DNA of 33,514 nt from Actinokineospora enzanensis DSM 44649 (GTDB lineage: Bacteria > Actinomycetota > Actinomycetes > Mycobacteriales > Pseudonocardiaceae), in contig NZ_KB894454.1 in assembly GCF_000374445.1 (NCBI RefSeq), positions 1 to 33,514 of the forward strand. Reading direction: 5' to 3'. The position numbers and the translations under genes were made by a program. The notes below the pieces were generated by a model. It was given only the letters and a program-made list of their open reading frames with translations, was not told where the DNA came from and ran no database searches. Of the stretch, positions 16,164 through 23,576 are shown piece after piece. Position 1 is the stretch's first letter, and each line of letters starts with the position of its first letter.

Positions 16164-16211
16164 CTGCGGGTGGAGCCAGGAAGCGCGACGCGACCCTGGC
16201 ACCACCCGCAG
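16164..16211 (+). terminator. Terminator hairpin of ctaD
   Basis: CTGCGGGTGGAGCCAGG (16164-16180) pairs with CCTGGCACCACCCGCAG (16195-16211) over 17 bp with a single mismatch, around a 14-base loop. It starts 61 bases after the ctaD stop. Confidence 0.7.
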
Positions 16212-16247
16212 TTCCGTTTCCAGACCCACCCGGGAGCGCGGGGGAGT

Positions 16248-16331
16248 GGCAGCCGACGGCGCCTGCCCGCCGCACCGCCGCGCGCCCCACGACCCGACCC
16301 GTTCCCGACGGCAGCCGACGACGTCTGCCCG
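16248..16331. repeat. 22-base direct repeat upstream of serB
   Basis: GGCAGCCGACG-GCGCCTGCCCG (16248-16269) recurs as GGCAGCCGACG-ACGTCTGCCCG (16310-16331), 20 of 22 bases identical, 62 bp apart. Each copy also has GGCAG/CTGCC ends that can pair. Either a regulatory site or a local duplication. Confidence 0.5.
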
Positions 16332-16510
16332 GGGCACACCAGCCCCGACGGGAACCCGGTGCGTCCGCGCCGGTGGGCCGGGGTACCCAGCCACCGCGCC
16401 GAGGACCGCGACCCGGTCCGGCGCGGCGGTCCAGCGCACCGCAGTCTCAGCCGCCCATCAGCCGCGCCGTCCTCCGGGACCGGCGGGCCCGTCGTCATGG
16501 GAGCACTCGC

Positions 16511-17743
16511 ATGTCCACCGCACCTGGTCCCCGCCAGACCCCAGTCCTGATCACGGTCACCGGGCCGGACAAGCCGGGCGTGTCGTCCGTGCTGTTCGCC
16601 GCGCTGACCCGGCACGGGGTCGACATCCTGGACGTGGAGCAGGTCGTCATCCGCGGCCAGCTGGTGCTCGGCGCCCTGGTGGCCACCGACCACGACGCCG
16701 AGGGCCTGCAGGAGTCCGTCGAGCAGGCCATGGCCACCGTGCAGATGCGGGTGGACGTGCGGGTCGGCGCCGACCCGGAGCAGACCCGGCCCGGCTCCAC
16801 CCACGTGCTGGTGGTGCTCGGCCACCCGGTGACCGCGCGCGCGTTCGGCGAGGTGGCCCGCAGGCTGGCCGCGCTGGAGGTCAACATCGACACCATCCGC
16901 CGGGTCGCCGACTACCCGGTGACCGGCCTTGAGCTGCGCGTGTCGGTGCCTGCCGACACCGACGAGGCCGACGCCGACCTGCGCTCGGCGCTGGCCGAGC
17001 TGTCCGTCCGGGTCGGCCTGGACATCGCCGTCGAGCGCGACCTGCTGTCCCGCCGGGCCAAGCGGCTGATCGTGTTCGACGTCGACTCCACGCTCATCCA
17101 GGGCGAGGTGATCGAGATGCTGGCGGCCCGCGCGGGCTGCGAGGACGAGGTCCGGGAGATCACCGAGGCGGCCATGCGCGGCGAGCTCGACTTCACCGAG
17201 TCGCTGCACCGCCGGGTCGCCACCCTGGCCGGGCTGCCGGTGTCGGTGCTGGCCGAGGTCGCCGACACCCTCCAGCTCACCCCCGGCGCCCGCACCACCA
17301 TCCGCACCCTCAAGCGCCTGGGCTTCCGCTGCGGCGTCGTCTCCGGCGGCTTCACCGCCATCATCGACCGGCTGGTGGACGACCTGGGCCTGGACTTCCA
17401 GGCCGCCAACGGACTGGAGGTCGTGGACGGCAGGCTCACCGGCCGCGTCCTCGGCGAGGTGGTGGACCGTGCCGGGAAGGCCACCGCCCTGCGCCGCTTC
17501 GCCGAGGTCTACGACATCCCCCTGGCCCAGTGCGTGGCGGTCGGCGACGGCGCCAACGACATCGACATGCTGTCCACGGCGGGGCTGGGCATCGCGTTCA
17601 ACGCCAAGCCCGCGCTGCGGGAGGTGGCGGACACGGCGTTGTCGCACCCGTACCTGGACGTGGTGCTGTTCGTGCTGGGGGTGACGCGGGCGGAGATCGA
17701 GGCCGCGGACATCGCCGACGGACTGGAGCCGGAACGGGTCTGA
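16511..17743 (+). CDS. serB: Phosphoserine phosphatase with ACT domains
   Basis: 410 aa from ATG 16511 (MSTAPGPRQT), close in length to mycobacterial SerB2. Two N-terminal ACT-type domains (about residues 10-90 and 97-175: TPVLITVTGPDKPGV and THVLVVLGHPVTARAF) probably bind amino acids. The HAD phosphatase domain follows: motif I FD190VDST with the nucleophile Asp190, motif II SGGFTAI, and motif IV VGDGANDIDML. It hydrolyses O-phosphoserine to serine, the last step of serine synthesis. Note that CysM of the same window is of the type that uses O-phosphoserine, so SerB and CysM would draw on one substrate. GGAG lies 10 bases upstream of the ATG. Confidence 0.96.
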   Translation: MSTAPGPRQTPVLITVTGPDKPGVSSVLFAALTRHGVDILDVEQVVIRGQLVLGALVATDHDAEGLQESVEQAMATVQMRVDVRVGADPEQTRPGSTHVLVVLGHPVTARAFGEVARRLAALEVNIDTIRRVADYPVTGLELRVSVPADTDEADADLRSALAELSVRVGLDIAVERDLLSRRAKRLIVFDVDSTLIQGEVIEMLAARAGCEDEVREITEAAMRGELDFTESLHRRVATLAGLPVSVLAEVADTLQLTPGARTTIRTLKRLGFRCGVVSGGFTAIIDRLVDDLGLDFQAANGLEVVDGRLTGRVLGEVVDRAGKATALRRFAEVYDIPLAQCVAVGDGANDIDMLSTAGLGIAFNAKPALREVADTALSHPYLDVVLFVLGVTRAEIEAADIADGLEPERV

Positions 17744-17762
17744 GCCGGGGCATGATGGGGGC

Positions 17763-18359
17763 GTGCCGATGCTGGTGACCCCCGCCCACCCGACGGGGAC
17801 GTTCCGCGCCCTGGACCGTCCCACCCTCCGAGTAGGCGACCTCGTGTTGCGCCCCTGGCGACCCGGTGACGCGGACGCGGTGCTGACCGCGTTCCGCGAC
17901 CCGGCTATCCAGCGCTGGCATGTGCGCCGCTTCGATGACCCCGCCGAGGCCCTCGCCTGGATCGACAGCTGGACGGGCCGGTGGGCGGCCGAGGAAGCGG
18001 GCAGCTGGGCCGTGGTCGACCCCGACGACCAGGTGCTCGGCCAGGTGGGCCTGCGGGAGATCGACCTGGTCGACGCCTCCGCCATGGTGTCCTACTGGAC
18101 GCTGCCCGCCGCCAGGGGCAAGGCCGTGGCGGCGCGCGCGACCCTGACGTTGGTCGAGTGGGCGTTCGAGGTCGGGTTCCACCGGGTCAACCTGGAACAT
18201 TCCACCGCCAACCGGCAGTCCTGCCGGGTCGCGGAGAAAGCCGGGTTCATCGCCGAGGGCACCCGCAGGGGGTCGATCCGGCACGCGGACGGCTGGCACG
18301 ACATGCACCTGCACGCCCGGCTGCGCACCGATCCGGGTCCGGGAGAATCGACCGCGTGA
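17763..18359 (+). CDS. GNAT acetyltransferase (RimJ/RimL-like)
   Basis: 198 aa from GTG 17763; an ATG two codons later (17769) is an alternative. GNAT fold elements: VLRPWRPGDADAVLTAFRDP at the start, beta-4 VLGQVGLREIDL, the acetyl-CoA loop LPAARGKAVAARA, and the C-terminal HRVNLEHSTANRQSCRVAEK, AGFIAEGTRRG pattern typical of RimJ/RimL-type N-acetyltransferases. The usual loop Q/R-x-x-G-x-G/A appears as ARGKAVA. Substrate cannot be told. The stop overlaps the GTG start of the Pth2-like gene (GTGA at 18356-18359), so the two are translationally linked. Confidence 0.92.
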   Translation: MPMLVTPAHPTGTFRALDRPTLRVGDLVLRPWRPGDADAVLTAFRDPAIQRWHVRRFDDPAEALAWIDSWTGRWAAEEAGSWAVVDPDDQVLGQVGLREIDLVDASAMVSYWTLPAARGKAVAARATLTLVEWAFEVGFHRVNLEHSTANRQSCRVAEKAGFIAEGTRRGSIRHADGWHDMHLHARLRTDPGPGESTA

Positions 18360-19123
18360 GCCACCTCGACCACCTCGCCGCCCGCTACGCCACCTGGCTG
18401 CGCCTGCCCGCCGAGTCCACACACGACACATCCGACGAGGACCCGGCGTTCGTCCGCGCCATGCCCATCGTGCTGCGCATCGAACGCGACCCGCTGCCCG
18501 CGCGCACGGCGTTGCTGGAGGCGGCGGCGATCGCGTCGGTGGCGGTGTGTTTCGACGAACGGGCCGAACCGGACGGACCGTGGTTCAGCGAGGTCGACGC
18601 GTGGATCAGGGGCCGTATCCGCAAGGTCGCGCGGCGGGCGCGCGGTGCGCATTGGACGGCCGCACAGGACGTTCCGGGGATCACAGTGGAGGTTGACGGC
18701 GCGTTCGCCCGCGCGTTCGTCCCGTGCCTGGTCGCGGAGACTCCCAAAGTGCTGTCACGCCTGCAGATCTCGGGCAGCGAGCTGCCGGACGACGAACCCG
18801 GACCGCCCGACGAGGACATTCCCGTCCTGTGGCTGAACCCGTATGTCCTGATGACCGTCGGCAAGGCAGCCGCCCAGGTGGGACACGCGAGCATGCTGCT
18901 GGCCGCCCTGCTGCACGGCACCGGCGACGAACGCCGGAAAACCTGGCAGGCCATGGACTTCCGCTGCGCCGTCCGCCCCGCCACAAAGGAACACTGGGCC
19001 TTGATCCACCCCGGCGACGACCCGGACCGAGCCTGGCGTGAACACTCGTCCACGGCGGTAAGGGATGCCGGTTTCACCGAGGTCGCCCCTGGCACGGTCA
19101 CCGTCATCGCCCAGTGGCGATAG
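18356..19123 (+). CDS. Peptidyl-tRNA hydrolase, Pth2-like
   Basis: 255 aa from GTG 18356, which overlaps the upstream stop as GTGA. The C-terminal about 115 residues start with PVLWLNPYVLMTVGKAAAQVGHASML, which fits the Pth2 signature (GK-x-AAQ-x-x-HA). They end with a beta strand, FTEVAPGTVTVIAQ, like the TxxxPGT of Pth2. Pth2 releases peptides from stalled peptidyl-tRNA. The N-terminal about 135 residues (VSHLDHLAARYATWLRLPAE through VSR) are not part of classic Pth2 of about 120 aa and are unassigned. Bacterial Pth2 homologues of this longer form occur in actinobacteria. Confidence is higher for the family than for activity. Confidence 0.75.
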   Translation: MSHLDHLAARYATWLRLPAESTHDTSDEDPAFVRAMPIVLRIERDPLPARTALLEAAAIASVAVCFDERAEPDGPWFSEVDAWIRGRIRKVARRARGAHWTAAQDVPGITVEVDGAFARAFVPCLVAETPKVLSRLQISGSELPDDEPGPPDEDIPVLWLNPYVLMTVGKAAAQVGHASMLLAALLHGTGDERRKTWQAMDFRCAVRPATKEHWALIHPGDDPDRAWREHSSTAVRDAGFTEVAPGTVTVIAQWR

Positions 19124-19141
19124 GGAACTGCCGCCTCGGCG

Positions 19142-19305
19142 CGCGCGTCCCGTCAGGCCCGGGGACGATGCCAGGCGGGAAGTAGGGGTGGGTGGCGGGA
19201 GGAATCCGGCAGTGCGACGGGACTGTCGACTCCGGAGGCGCGTGGCCCACCAGGTCGGGGACGATGCCGGGCGGGGATGAGGGGGTGGGCGGCGGGAAGG
19301 ATTCA
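19142..19305. repeat. Imperfect tandem duplication of about 96 bp
   Basis: GGGGACGATGCCAGGCGGGA at 19161 recurs as GGGGACGATGCCGGGCGGGG at 19257. The following GGGGTGGG-TGGCGGGA-GGAAT block and the preceding GGCGCG-AGG block also repeat. The period is 96 bp. The array fills the gap between two convergent genes and its second copy runs up to the stop of the small minus-strand gene. Confidence 0.65.
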
Positions 19306-19617
19306 ACGCTGCCAGATGACGAACAGGCCGTCTTCCGTCGTGGTCATGGCCTCGATGAAGGCCTCGTTGTCGAAGTTCGGCAGGGACTGCAGACGTCCCA
19401 TCAGGTCGTCGGCGGACGGGTCGCCCGCCGGGACCGCGCAGCCGCCGCCGCCCGCGCGCATGAGCAGGAAGAACACGTCTTCCTTCCACGGGCTCTCCGG
19501 GGTGGTGCGGATGGCGACCTCGGCGAGGTCTGACCAGGACACCGACTCCTCGGTGCCGTCGGCCAGCAGCCTGCGCACGCCCCGGTCGTCCACCGTGATG
19601 CCGGAATTGCCTGACAC
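19303..19617 (-). CDS. Small conserved-looking protein downstream of dinG
   Basis: 104 aa from GTG 19617, with GGAGGA three bases upstream. It reads VSGNSGITVDDRGVRRLLAD, then ESVSWSDLAEVAIRTTPESP (strands), KEDVFFLLMRAGGGGCAVP, and helices DLMGRLQSLPNFDNEAFIEA with a final strand GLFVIWQR. The mixed beta-alpha pattern and lack of signal peptide suggest a small soluble domain. Similar hypothetical proteins are frequent in actinobacteria, but no function is known to me. It starts 31 bp after the dinG stop and is probably co-transcribed with it. Confidence 0.8.
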   Translation of the reverse strand: MSGNSGITVDDRGVRRLLADGTEESVSWSDLAEVAIRTTPESPWKEDVFFLLMRAGGGGCAVPAGDPSADDLMGRLQSLPNFDNEAFIEAMTTTEDGLFVIWQR

Positions 19618-19648
19618 GCGTCCTCCGCAGAGCAGTCGGTGAGGGAAC

Positions 19649-21673
19649 TCAGTTCGCCGCGGCCAGGCGGCGCAGGGCGGCGCGGACGACGGCCGGGTCG
19701 CTCGTCGGCCAGAACGGGGGCAATGACGCCCGCAGGAAGCCACCGTAGCGGGCGGTGGCCAGCCGCGGGTCCAGGATGGCCACAACGCCCCGGTCGGACA
19801 TCGAGCGCAGCAGCCTGCCCGCGCCCTGGGCCAGCAGCAACGCCGCGTGCGTCGCCGCCACGGTGAGGAACCCGTTGCCGCCCCGGGCCTCCACGGCACG
19901 CTGCCGGGCGGAGGCCAGCGGGTCGTCCGGGCGCGGGAACGGGATGCGGTCCATCACCACCAGCGACAGCGACGGGCCCGGCACGTCCACCCCCTGCCAC
20001 AGCGACAGGGTGCCGAACAGACAGGTCGCCGGGTCCTCGGCGAACTTCTTCACCAGCAGCGACGTGGAGTCCTCGCCCTGGCAGAGGATGTCCACCTCGA
20101 CCTTCTCGCGCAGCTCGGCGGCGGCCTGCTTGGCCGCCCGCATCGACGAGAACAGCCCGAGCGTGCGGCCGCCCGCGGCCTCCACCAGCTCGCGCAGCTC
20201 GTCCAGGTAGGCGGGCGGCAGTCCGTCGCGGCCGGGCGGCGGCAGGTGTGGGGCGGTGTAGAGGATGCCGGACTTGCCGTGCTCGAACGGGGAGCCGACG
20301 TCCAGGCCGCTCCACCGGATCGCGTCGCCGGGCTCCTTGTCGGTGGCGGTGCCCTCGGCCTTCACCCCGGCGCGCTGCTCGCCGGGCAGCCCCCACTGGC
20401 GGGCCAGCGCGTCGAACGTGCCGCCCAGGGTGAGCGTGGCCGACGTCAGCACCGTCGTGTTCTCGCCGAACAGCCGCTCGCGCAGCAGCCCGGCCACGGC
20501 CAGCGGCGCCACCCGCATCGTCGGCGGGCGCGGCGGGCCGGAACCGAAGTCGCCGGTCACCCACACCACGTCGCGGCGGTGCGCGTCGTCGGTGTCGAAC
20601 GCCTCCAGGATGCGGACCGCGGTGTCGTGCACCTCTTCCAGCGCCGACAGCGCCAGCTTGCGCGCGGTGGCCGCCTCCGGGTCGTCCTTGCGCTCCGGCC
20701 CGATCGCGGTCACGCACGCGTGCGCGGCGTTGCGCACCCCGGCCAGGGTGGCCGCGATCGGCTCGGGCAGCACGTCCATCCGGCCGGTGCGCTCGTCGGA
20801 CAGCAGCAGCGCCAGGCCCTCGCCCGCCTCGACCAACCGGTCCGCGACCTCGTCGGTGACCAGCCGCCCGGCGCGCCGCGCGGCCACCGACACGGCGGTC
20901 GCGGACAGCTCGCCGGTGGCCACCGAGGTGACCCGGTCGACCAGATCGTGCGCCTCGTCGATGATCACCACGTCGTGCTCGGGCAGCACCTGCGCGGTGC
21001 CAAGCGCGTCGATGGCCAGCAGCGCGTGGTTCGTGACCACCACGTCCGCCCGGCCCGCCTCGGCGCGCGCCTTCTCCGCGAAGCAGTCGGTGCCGACCGG
21101 GCAGCGGGACACGCCGAGGCACTCCCGCGCGGACACCGACGCCTGCCGCCAGGTCTGTTCGGACACGCCCGGGACCAGCTCGTCCCGGTCGCCCGCCTCG
21201 GTGTCGCTCGCCCACTCGCGCAGCCGGGTGATCTCGCGGCCCATCCTGGACACGGCGAACGGGTCGAACAGCGCCGCGTCCTCCGGCTCGTCCTCCGGAC
21301 CGTCCAGCCGGTGCAGGCACAGGTAGTTGCGCCTGCCCTTGAGAATGGCGAACGTCGGCGCCCGGCCCAACGACTTGGTCAGCGCCTTCGCCAACCTGGG
21401 CAGATCACGGTCCACCAGTTGCCGCTGCAACGCGATGGTGGCCGTGGAGATGATGACGGACTTGCCGTTGGCCACCGCGTGCCGCACCGCGGGCACCAGG
21501 TAGGCCAGCGACTTGCCGGTGCCGGTGCCCGCCTGCACGGCCAGATGGTCGCCGGTGCGGATGCTCGCCGACACCGCCTCGGCCATCTCGACCTGGCCCG
21601 GCCGCTCCGCCCCGCCCACCGACGCCACCGCGGTGGCCAGCAGGTCGCGCAGCGGGGGCAGGGAGTCGGGCAT
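19649..21673 (-). CDS. dinG: DinG/XPD-type iron-sulfur ATP-dependent DNA helicase
   Basis: 674 aa from ATG 21673 (MPDSLPPLRD); the longer open frame upstream to 21853 is Arg-rich and rejected. Superfamily 2 motifs: Q-like start, Walker A AGTGTGK54S, DEAH at 239-242 (VVIIDEAHDLVDR), motif III TSATLTLGG, and motif VI VAATHAALLLAQGAGRLLRS. Four cysteines (119, 185, 191, 197: YLCLH, ECLGVSRC and TDCF) lie between motifs I and II, where XPD/DinG proteins bind a 4Fe-4S cluster. It unwinds DNA 5'-3', probably in repair or at D-/R-loops. The symbol is family-level: the protein resembles YoaA/DinG as a class. Confidence 0.92.
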   Translation of the reverse strand: MPDSLPPLRDLLATAVASVGGAERPGQVEMAEAVSASIRTGDHLAVQAGTGTGKSLAYLVPAVRHAVANGKSVIISTATIALQRQLVDRDLPRLAKALTKSLGRAPTFAILKGRRNYLCLHRLDGPEDEPEDAALFDPFAVSRMGREITRLREWASDTEAGDRDELVPGVSEQTWRQASVSARECLGVSRCPVGTDCFAEKARAEAGRADVVVTNHALLAIDALGTAQVLPEHDVVIIDEAHDLVDRVTSVATGELSATAVSVAARRAGRLVTDEVADRLVEAGEGLALLLSDERTGRMDVLPEPIAATLAGVRNAAHACVTAIGPERKDDPEAATARKLALSALEEVHDTAVRILEAFDTDDAHRRDVVWVTGDFGSGPPRPPTMRVAPLAVAGLLRERLFGENTTVLTSATLTLGGTFDALARQWGLPGEQRAGVKAEGTATDKEPGDAIRWSGLDVGSPFEHGKSGILYTAPHLPPPGRDGLPPAYLDELRELVEAAGGRTLGLFSSMRAAKQAAAELREKVEVDILCQGEDSTSLLVKKFAEDPATCLFGTLSLWQGVDVPGPSLSLVVMDRIPFPRPDDPLASARQRAVEARGGNGFLTVAATHAALLLAQGAGRLLRSMSDRGVVAILDPRLATARYGGFLRASLPPFWPTSDPAVVRAALRRLAAAN

Positions 21674-21870
21674 GGCGCAGACGGTACCCGTGGCCCCCGT
21701 CAGCCCGGCCCGCCGGTGCGGTTCCCGGCCGTGGCCACGCGGCGCCCGCGTGTCGCCTGGTCGGGTGGCCGTCCGGTTCTCGCGGGTGGTCCTGCCCGTC
21801 CGTCTGGCCCTGGCCCGGCCGACGCGATCCACTCGAAACCACGGACCACACACACTGGAGGGAGTCGATC

Positions 21871-22548
21871 ATGTCACTCCGCGACGGCAAGGGCGGGGTT
21901 CTGGCGGTGGTGGCCGGCCTGCTGGCGTTCGCGGTCAGCCCGGCGCACGCCGAGGTGGCCGCCGACAGCAGCGGGTCGGTGGGCGGTGGACAGGCGCGGT
22001 TCGGCACCACGGCCGTCGACATCGGACCACTGGCCCCGTGCGCGGCGGGCGGGCCAGGCATCGGCACCACCCCCGGCGCCTCGGACGGCCCGATCAGCTT
22101 CGGCTCGGGCAAGTCGACCTGCGTGTTCGACCCGTTGACCGAGCAGGTGTCGGCGACCGTGCTCGGTTCCGACTTCGCGGTGAAGGCGAAGGTCGACACC
22201 ACCGACCTGCCCGAGCTGAGCATCGGCGACTACAAGGTGACCTGCTACACCACCGCCGAGGGCGGGGTCACCTCCTCGGTGTCGCTCAAGAACGTCACCG
22301 GGGTCAAGCTGCCCGACCCGATCCCGGAGGACTACACCGTGCTGGTGCCCGGTTTCTTCCCGGACGACCCGCCGATCGCCAAGATCGTGTTCAACGAGAC
22401 GGTCGAGGCCGACCCGCCGGACGGCTCACTGACCGTGCACGCGGTGAAGATCTGGTTCTACCCGGACACGGACCCGAACGGTCCGCCCGCTCCCAACAGC
22501 GGCGCGATCACCGTCGGATCGGTGACCTGCACACCGTCGCACCACTAG
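21871..22548 (+). CDS. Secreted protein of unknown function (choice-of-anchor P-like)
   Basis: 225 aa from ATG 21871, with GGAGGGAG seven bases upstream. Signal peptide about residues 1-27 (GGVLAVVAGLLAFAVSPAHA|EVAA). The mature part is Gly/Ser/Thr/Asp-rich and beta-strand-like, with Cys at about 54, 75, 128 and near the C-terminus (GSVTCTPSHH). This style (VGGGQARFGTTAVDIGPLAP, then DYKVTCYTTAEGGVTSSVSL) resembles the choice-of-anchor P-type proteins common in actinobacteria; the assignment is tentative. No sorting motif or transmembrane anchor. It is divergent from the helicase and ends just before a strong hairpin. Confidence 0.8.
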   Translation: MSLRDGKGGVLAVVAGLLAFAVSPAHAEVAADSSGSVGGGQARFGTTAVDIGPLAPCAAGGPGIGTTPGASDGPISFGSGKSTCVFDPLTEQVSATVLGSDFAVKAKVDTTDLPELSIGDYKVTCYTTAEGGVTSSVSLKNVTGVKLPDPIPEDYTVLVPGFFPDDPPIAKIVFNETVEADPPDGSLTVHAVKIWFYPDTDPNGPPAPNSGAITVGSVTCTPSHH

Positions 22549-22800
22549 CTTGTCCGCGCCTCGTTCGGTGTTCCGCCTGGTCTTTGCCTGATCGCGGACC
22601 AGGCGGAACACCGCGCGCCAAGCCGTGACGCGGATGGTGTGGCGGTAGAGGGCATAGGCGAGGCCGTGGCCGAGGGCGCGTAGGTGGCTTGGCGTGGGGT
22701 CGCGGTGCTTTCGGAGGATCGGGCCCCAGACTGCGAACGGCAGCAGGGTGAACGAGCTGTAGGCCGTGAACGACGGCCATGCTTTGTCGGTGAACCACAA
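22426..22800 (-). CDS. Possible small protein or gene remnant
   Basis: Reading frame from TTG 22800 (LWFTDKAWPSFTAYSS). The first about 80 residues have a protein-like mix of aromatic, hydrophobic and basic residues (FTLLPFAVWGPILRKHRDP, HGLAYALYRHTIRV), unlike the Arg/Pro shadow frames elsewhere. The last about 40 residues run antisense through the secreted-protein gene and through the terminator hairpin, so the true end may have been lost. Its start lies within repeat copy B. It could be a remnant or a small membrane-associated gene. Confidence 0.3.
   Translation of the reverse strand: MWFTDKAWPSFTAYSSFTLLPFAVWGPILRKHRDPTPSHLRALGHGLAYALYRHTIRVTAWRAVFRLVRDQAKTRRNTERGADKLVVRRCAGHRSDGDRAAVGSGRTVRVRVRVEPDLHRVHGQ
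22566..22613 (+). terminator. Strong terminator after the secreted-protein gene
   Basis: A perfect 17-bp stem: CGGTGTTCCGCCTGGTC (22566-22582) pairs with GACCAGGCGGAACACCG (22597-22613) around a 14-base loop. It starts 17 bases past the stop at 22548. Confidence 0.85.
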
Positions 22801-22819
22801 TCGCGGGATTCATCCACAG
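22793..22819. repeat. Dispersed intergenic repeat, copy B
   Basis: ACCACAATCGCGGGATTCATCCACAG, cut here to its parts: CACAATCGCGGGATTC and ATCCACAG. It matches copy A (10184-10214) in CACAATCGC and GGATTC-TCCACAG. The left half-site is degenerate (GAACCACA instead of TTGTCCACA). Confidence 0.6.
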
Positions 22820-22841
22820 CCGGGCAGGATGGCTTGACCGG

Positions 22842-22856
22842 ACTTGATCATCAAGT
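22842..22856. promoter_or_regulatory. 15-bp palindrome, operator-like
   Basis: ACTTGATCATCAAGT is a perfect dyad around a central C. It stands between copies B and C of the dispersed repeat. No regulator can be assigned. Confidence 0.4.
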
Positions 22857-22891
22857 GCTGCCGAGTTGCTCACGGTCAAGATCGGCTCGGA

Positions 22892-22923
22892 GGTTGTCCA
22901 CAGCCCCGCCGATTCATCCACAG
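22892..22923. repeat. Dispersed intergenic repeat, copy C
   Basis: GGTTGTCCACAG (22892-22903) and GATTCATCCACAG (22911-22923) are the two half-sites, 20 bp apart on the TGTGGA register. The preceding GTCAAGATCGGCTCGG resembles the CAAGATCG elements beside copy A. Confidence 0.6.
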
Positions 22924-23000
22924 GTCCCGACAACAGGCGGAGCCCCAAGCCCCCACCGAACCGATGGGGGCACGTCTTCCACCATCAACGGCCAAGCAGT

Positions 23001-23576
23001 TCAGCCGACCCGAGGCGCCCCCGTCAGCGCGACCCCAGCCCCCCGCAGCGTCTCCAGCGCCTTCTCCACCGTCCCCACCGCCACCCCCGCCGTCAGATCC
23101 AGCAACACCGTCGTCTCGAACCCCGCCGCAGCGGCATCCACCGCAGTAGCCCGAACGCAATGGTCAGTGGCGATTCCCACCACATCCACCCGCGAAACCC
23201 CCCGCTCCCGTAACCACTCCGCGAGCCCCACCTCACCCGGCCCAACCCCCTCGAACCCGGAGTAGGCAGCCGCGTAGGCCCCTTTCGAGAACACTGCCTC
23301 GATCACCGCGACATCCAGCGCCGGATGGAACGACGCCCCCGCGCTGTCGACCACGCAATGCACCGGCCAGCTGTCGACATAATCCGGCGTCGCGCTGAAG
23401 TGCTCCCCCGGATCGATGTGGAAGTCCCGCGTCGCCACCACATGGTCGTAGGACCCGGCCGCCACGTGCCGCGAGATCGCCGACGCGACCGCCGCGCCTC
23501 CCGCGACCGCCAGGGACCCGCCCTCGCAGAAGTCGTTCTGCACGTCCACGACGATCAACGCCGATAATCCGCTCAT
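23001..23576 (-). CDS. pncA: Nicotinamidase
   Basis: 191 aa from ATG 23576; a GTG one codon upstream is an alternative. The catalytic triad is in place: D11 (VVDVQNDFCEGG), K98 (VFSKGAYAAAYSGFEG) and C140 (GIATDHCVRATAVDA). Metal-binding residues are D51, H53 and H59 (RDFHIDPGEHF). It converts nicotinamide to nicotinate and ammonia in NAD salvage. The start codon overlaps the stop of pncB (TGATG), so PncA feeds its product directly to the next enzyme of the same transcript. PncA enzymes also convert pyrazinamide. Confidence 0.96.
   Translation of the reverse strand: MSGLSALIVVDVQNDFCEGGSLAVAGGAAVASAISRHVAAGSYDHVVATRDFHIDPGEHFSATPDYVDSWPVHCVVDSAGASFHPALDVAVIEAVFSKGAYAAAYSGFEGVGPGEVGLAEWLRERGVSRVDVVGIATDHCVRATAVDAAAAGFETTVLLDLTAGVAVGTVEKALETLRGAGVALTGAPRVG

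Larger units (their letters stand above)
16103..16510. other. 408-bp gap between ctaD and serB
   Basis: The frame of serB is open upstream to 16124, but the extra residues are Arg/Pro-rich and look non-coding. The gap holds the ctaD terminator (16164-16211) and a 22-base direct repeat (16248 and 16310). No known riboswitch class was recognised in the remainder. Confidence 0.6.

Noticed and set aside
16124..16510. N-terminal extension of SerB by 129 residues
   Set aside because: Arg/Pro-rich, runs through the ctaD terminator; SerB family length and ACT domain begin at 16511.
14120..18085. 1321-codon minus-strand frame across ctaD, serB and GNAT
   Set aside because: Composition is a high-GC shadow; it crosses three well-identified plus-strand genes and has no domain of its own.
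19142..19305. CRISPR array
   Set aside because: Only two imperfect G-rich copies with no uniform spacers, and no cas gene anywhere in the window.
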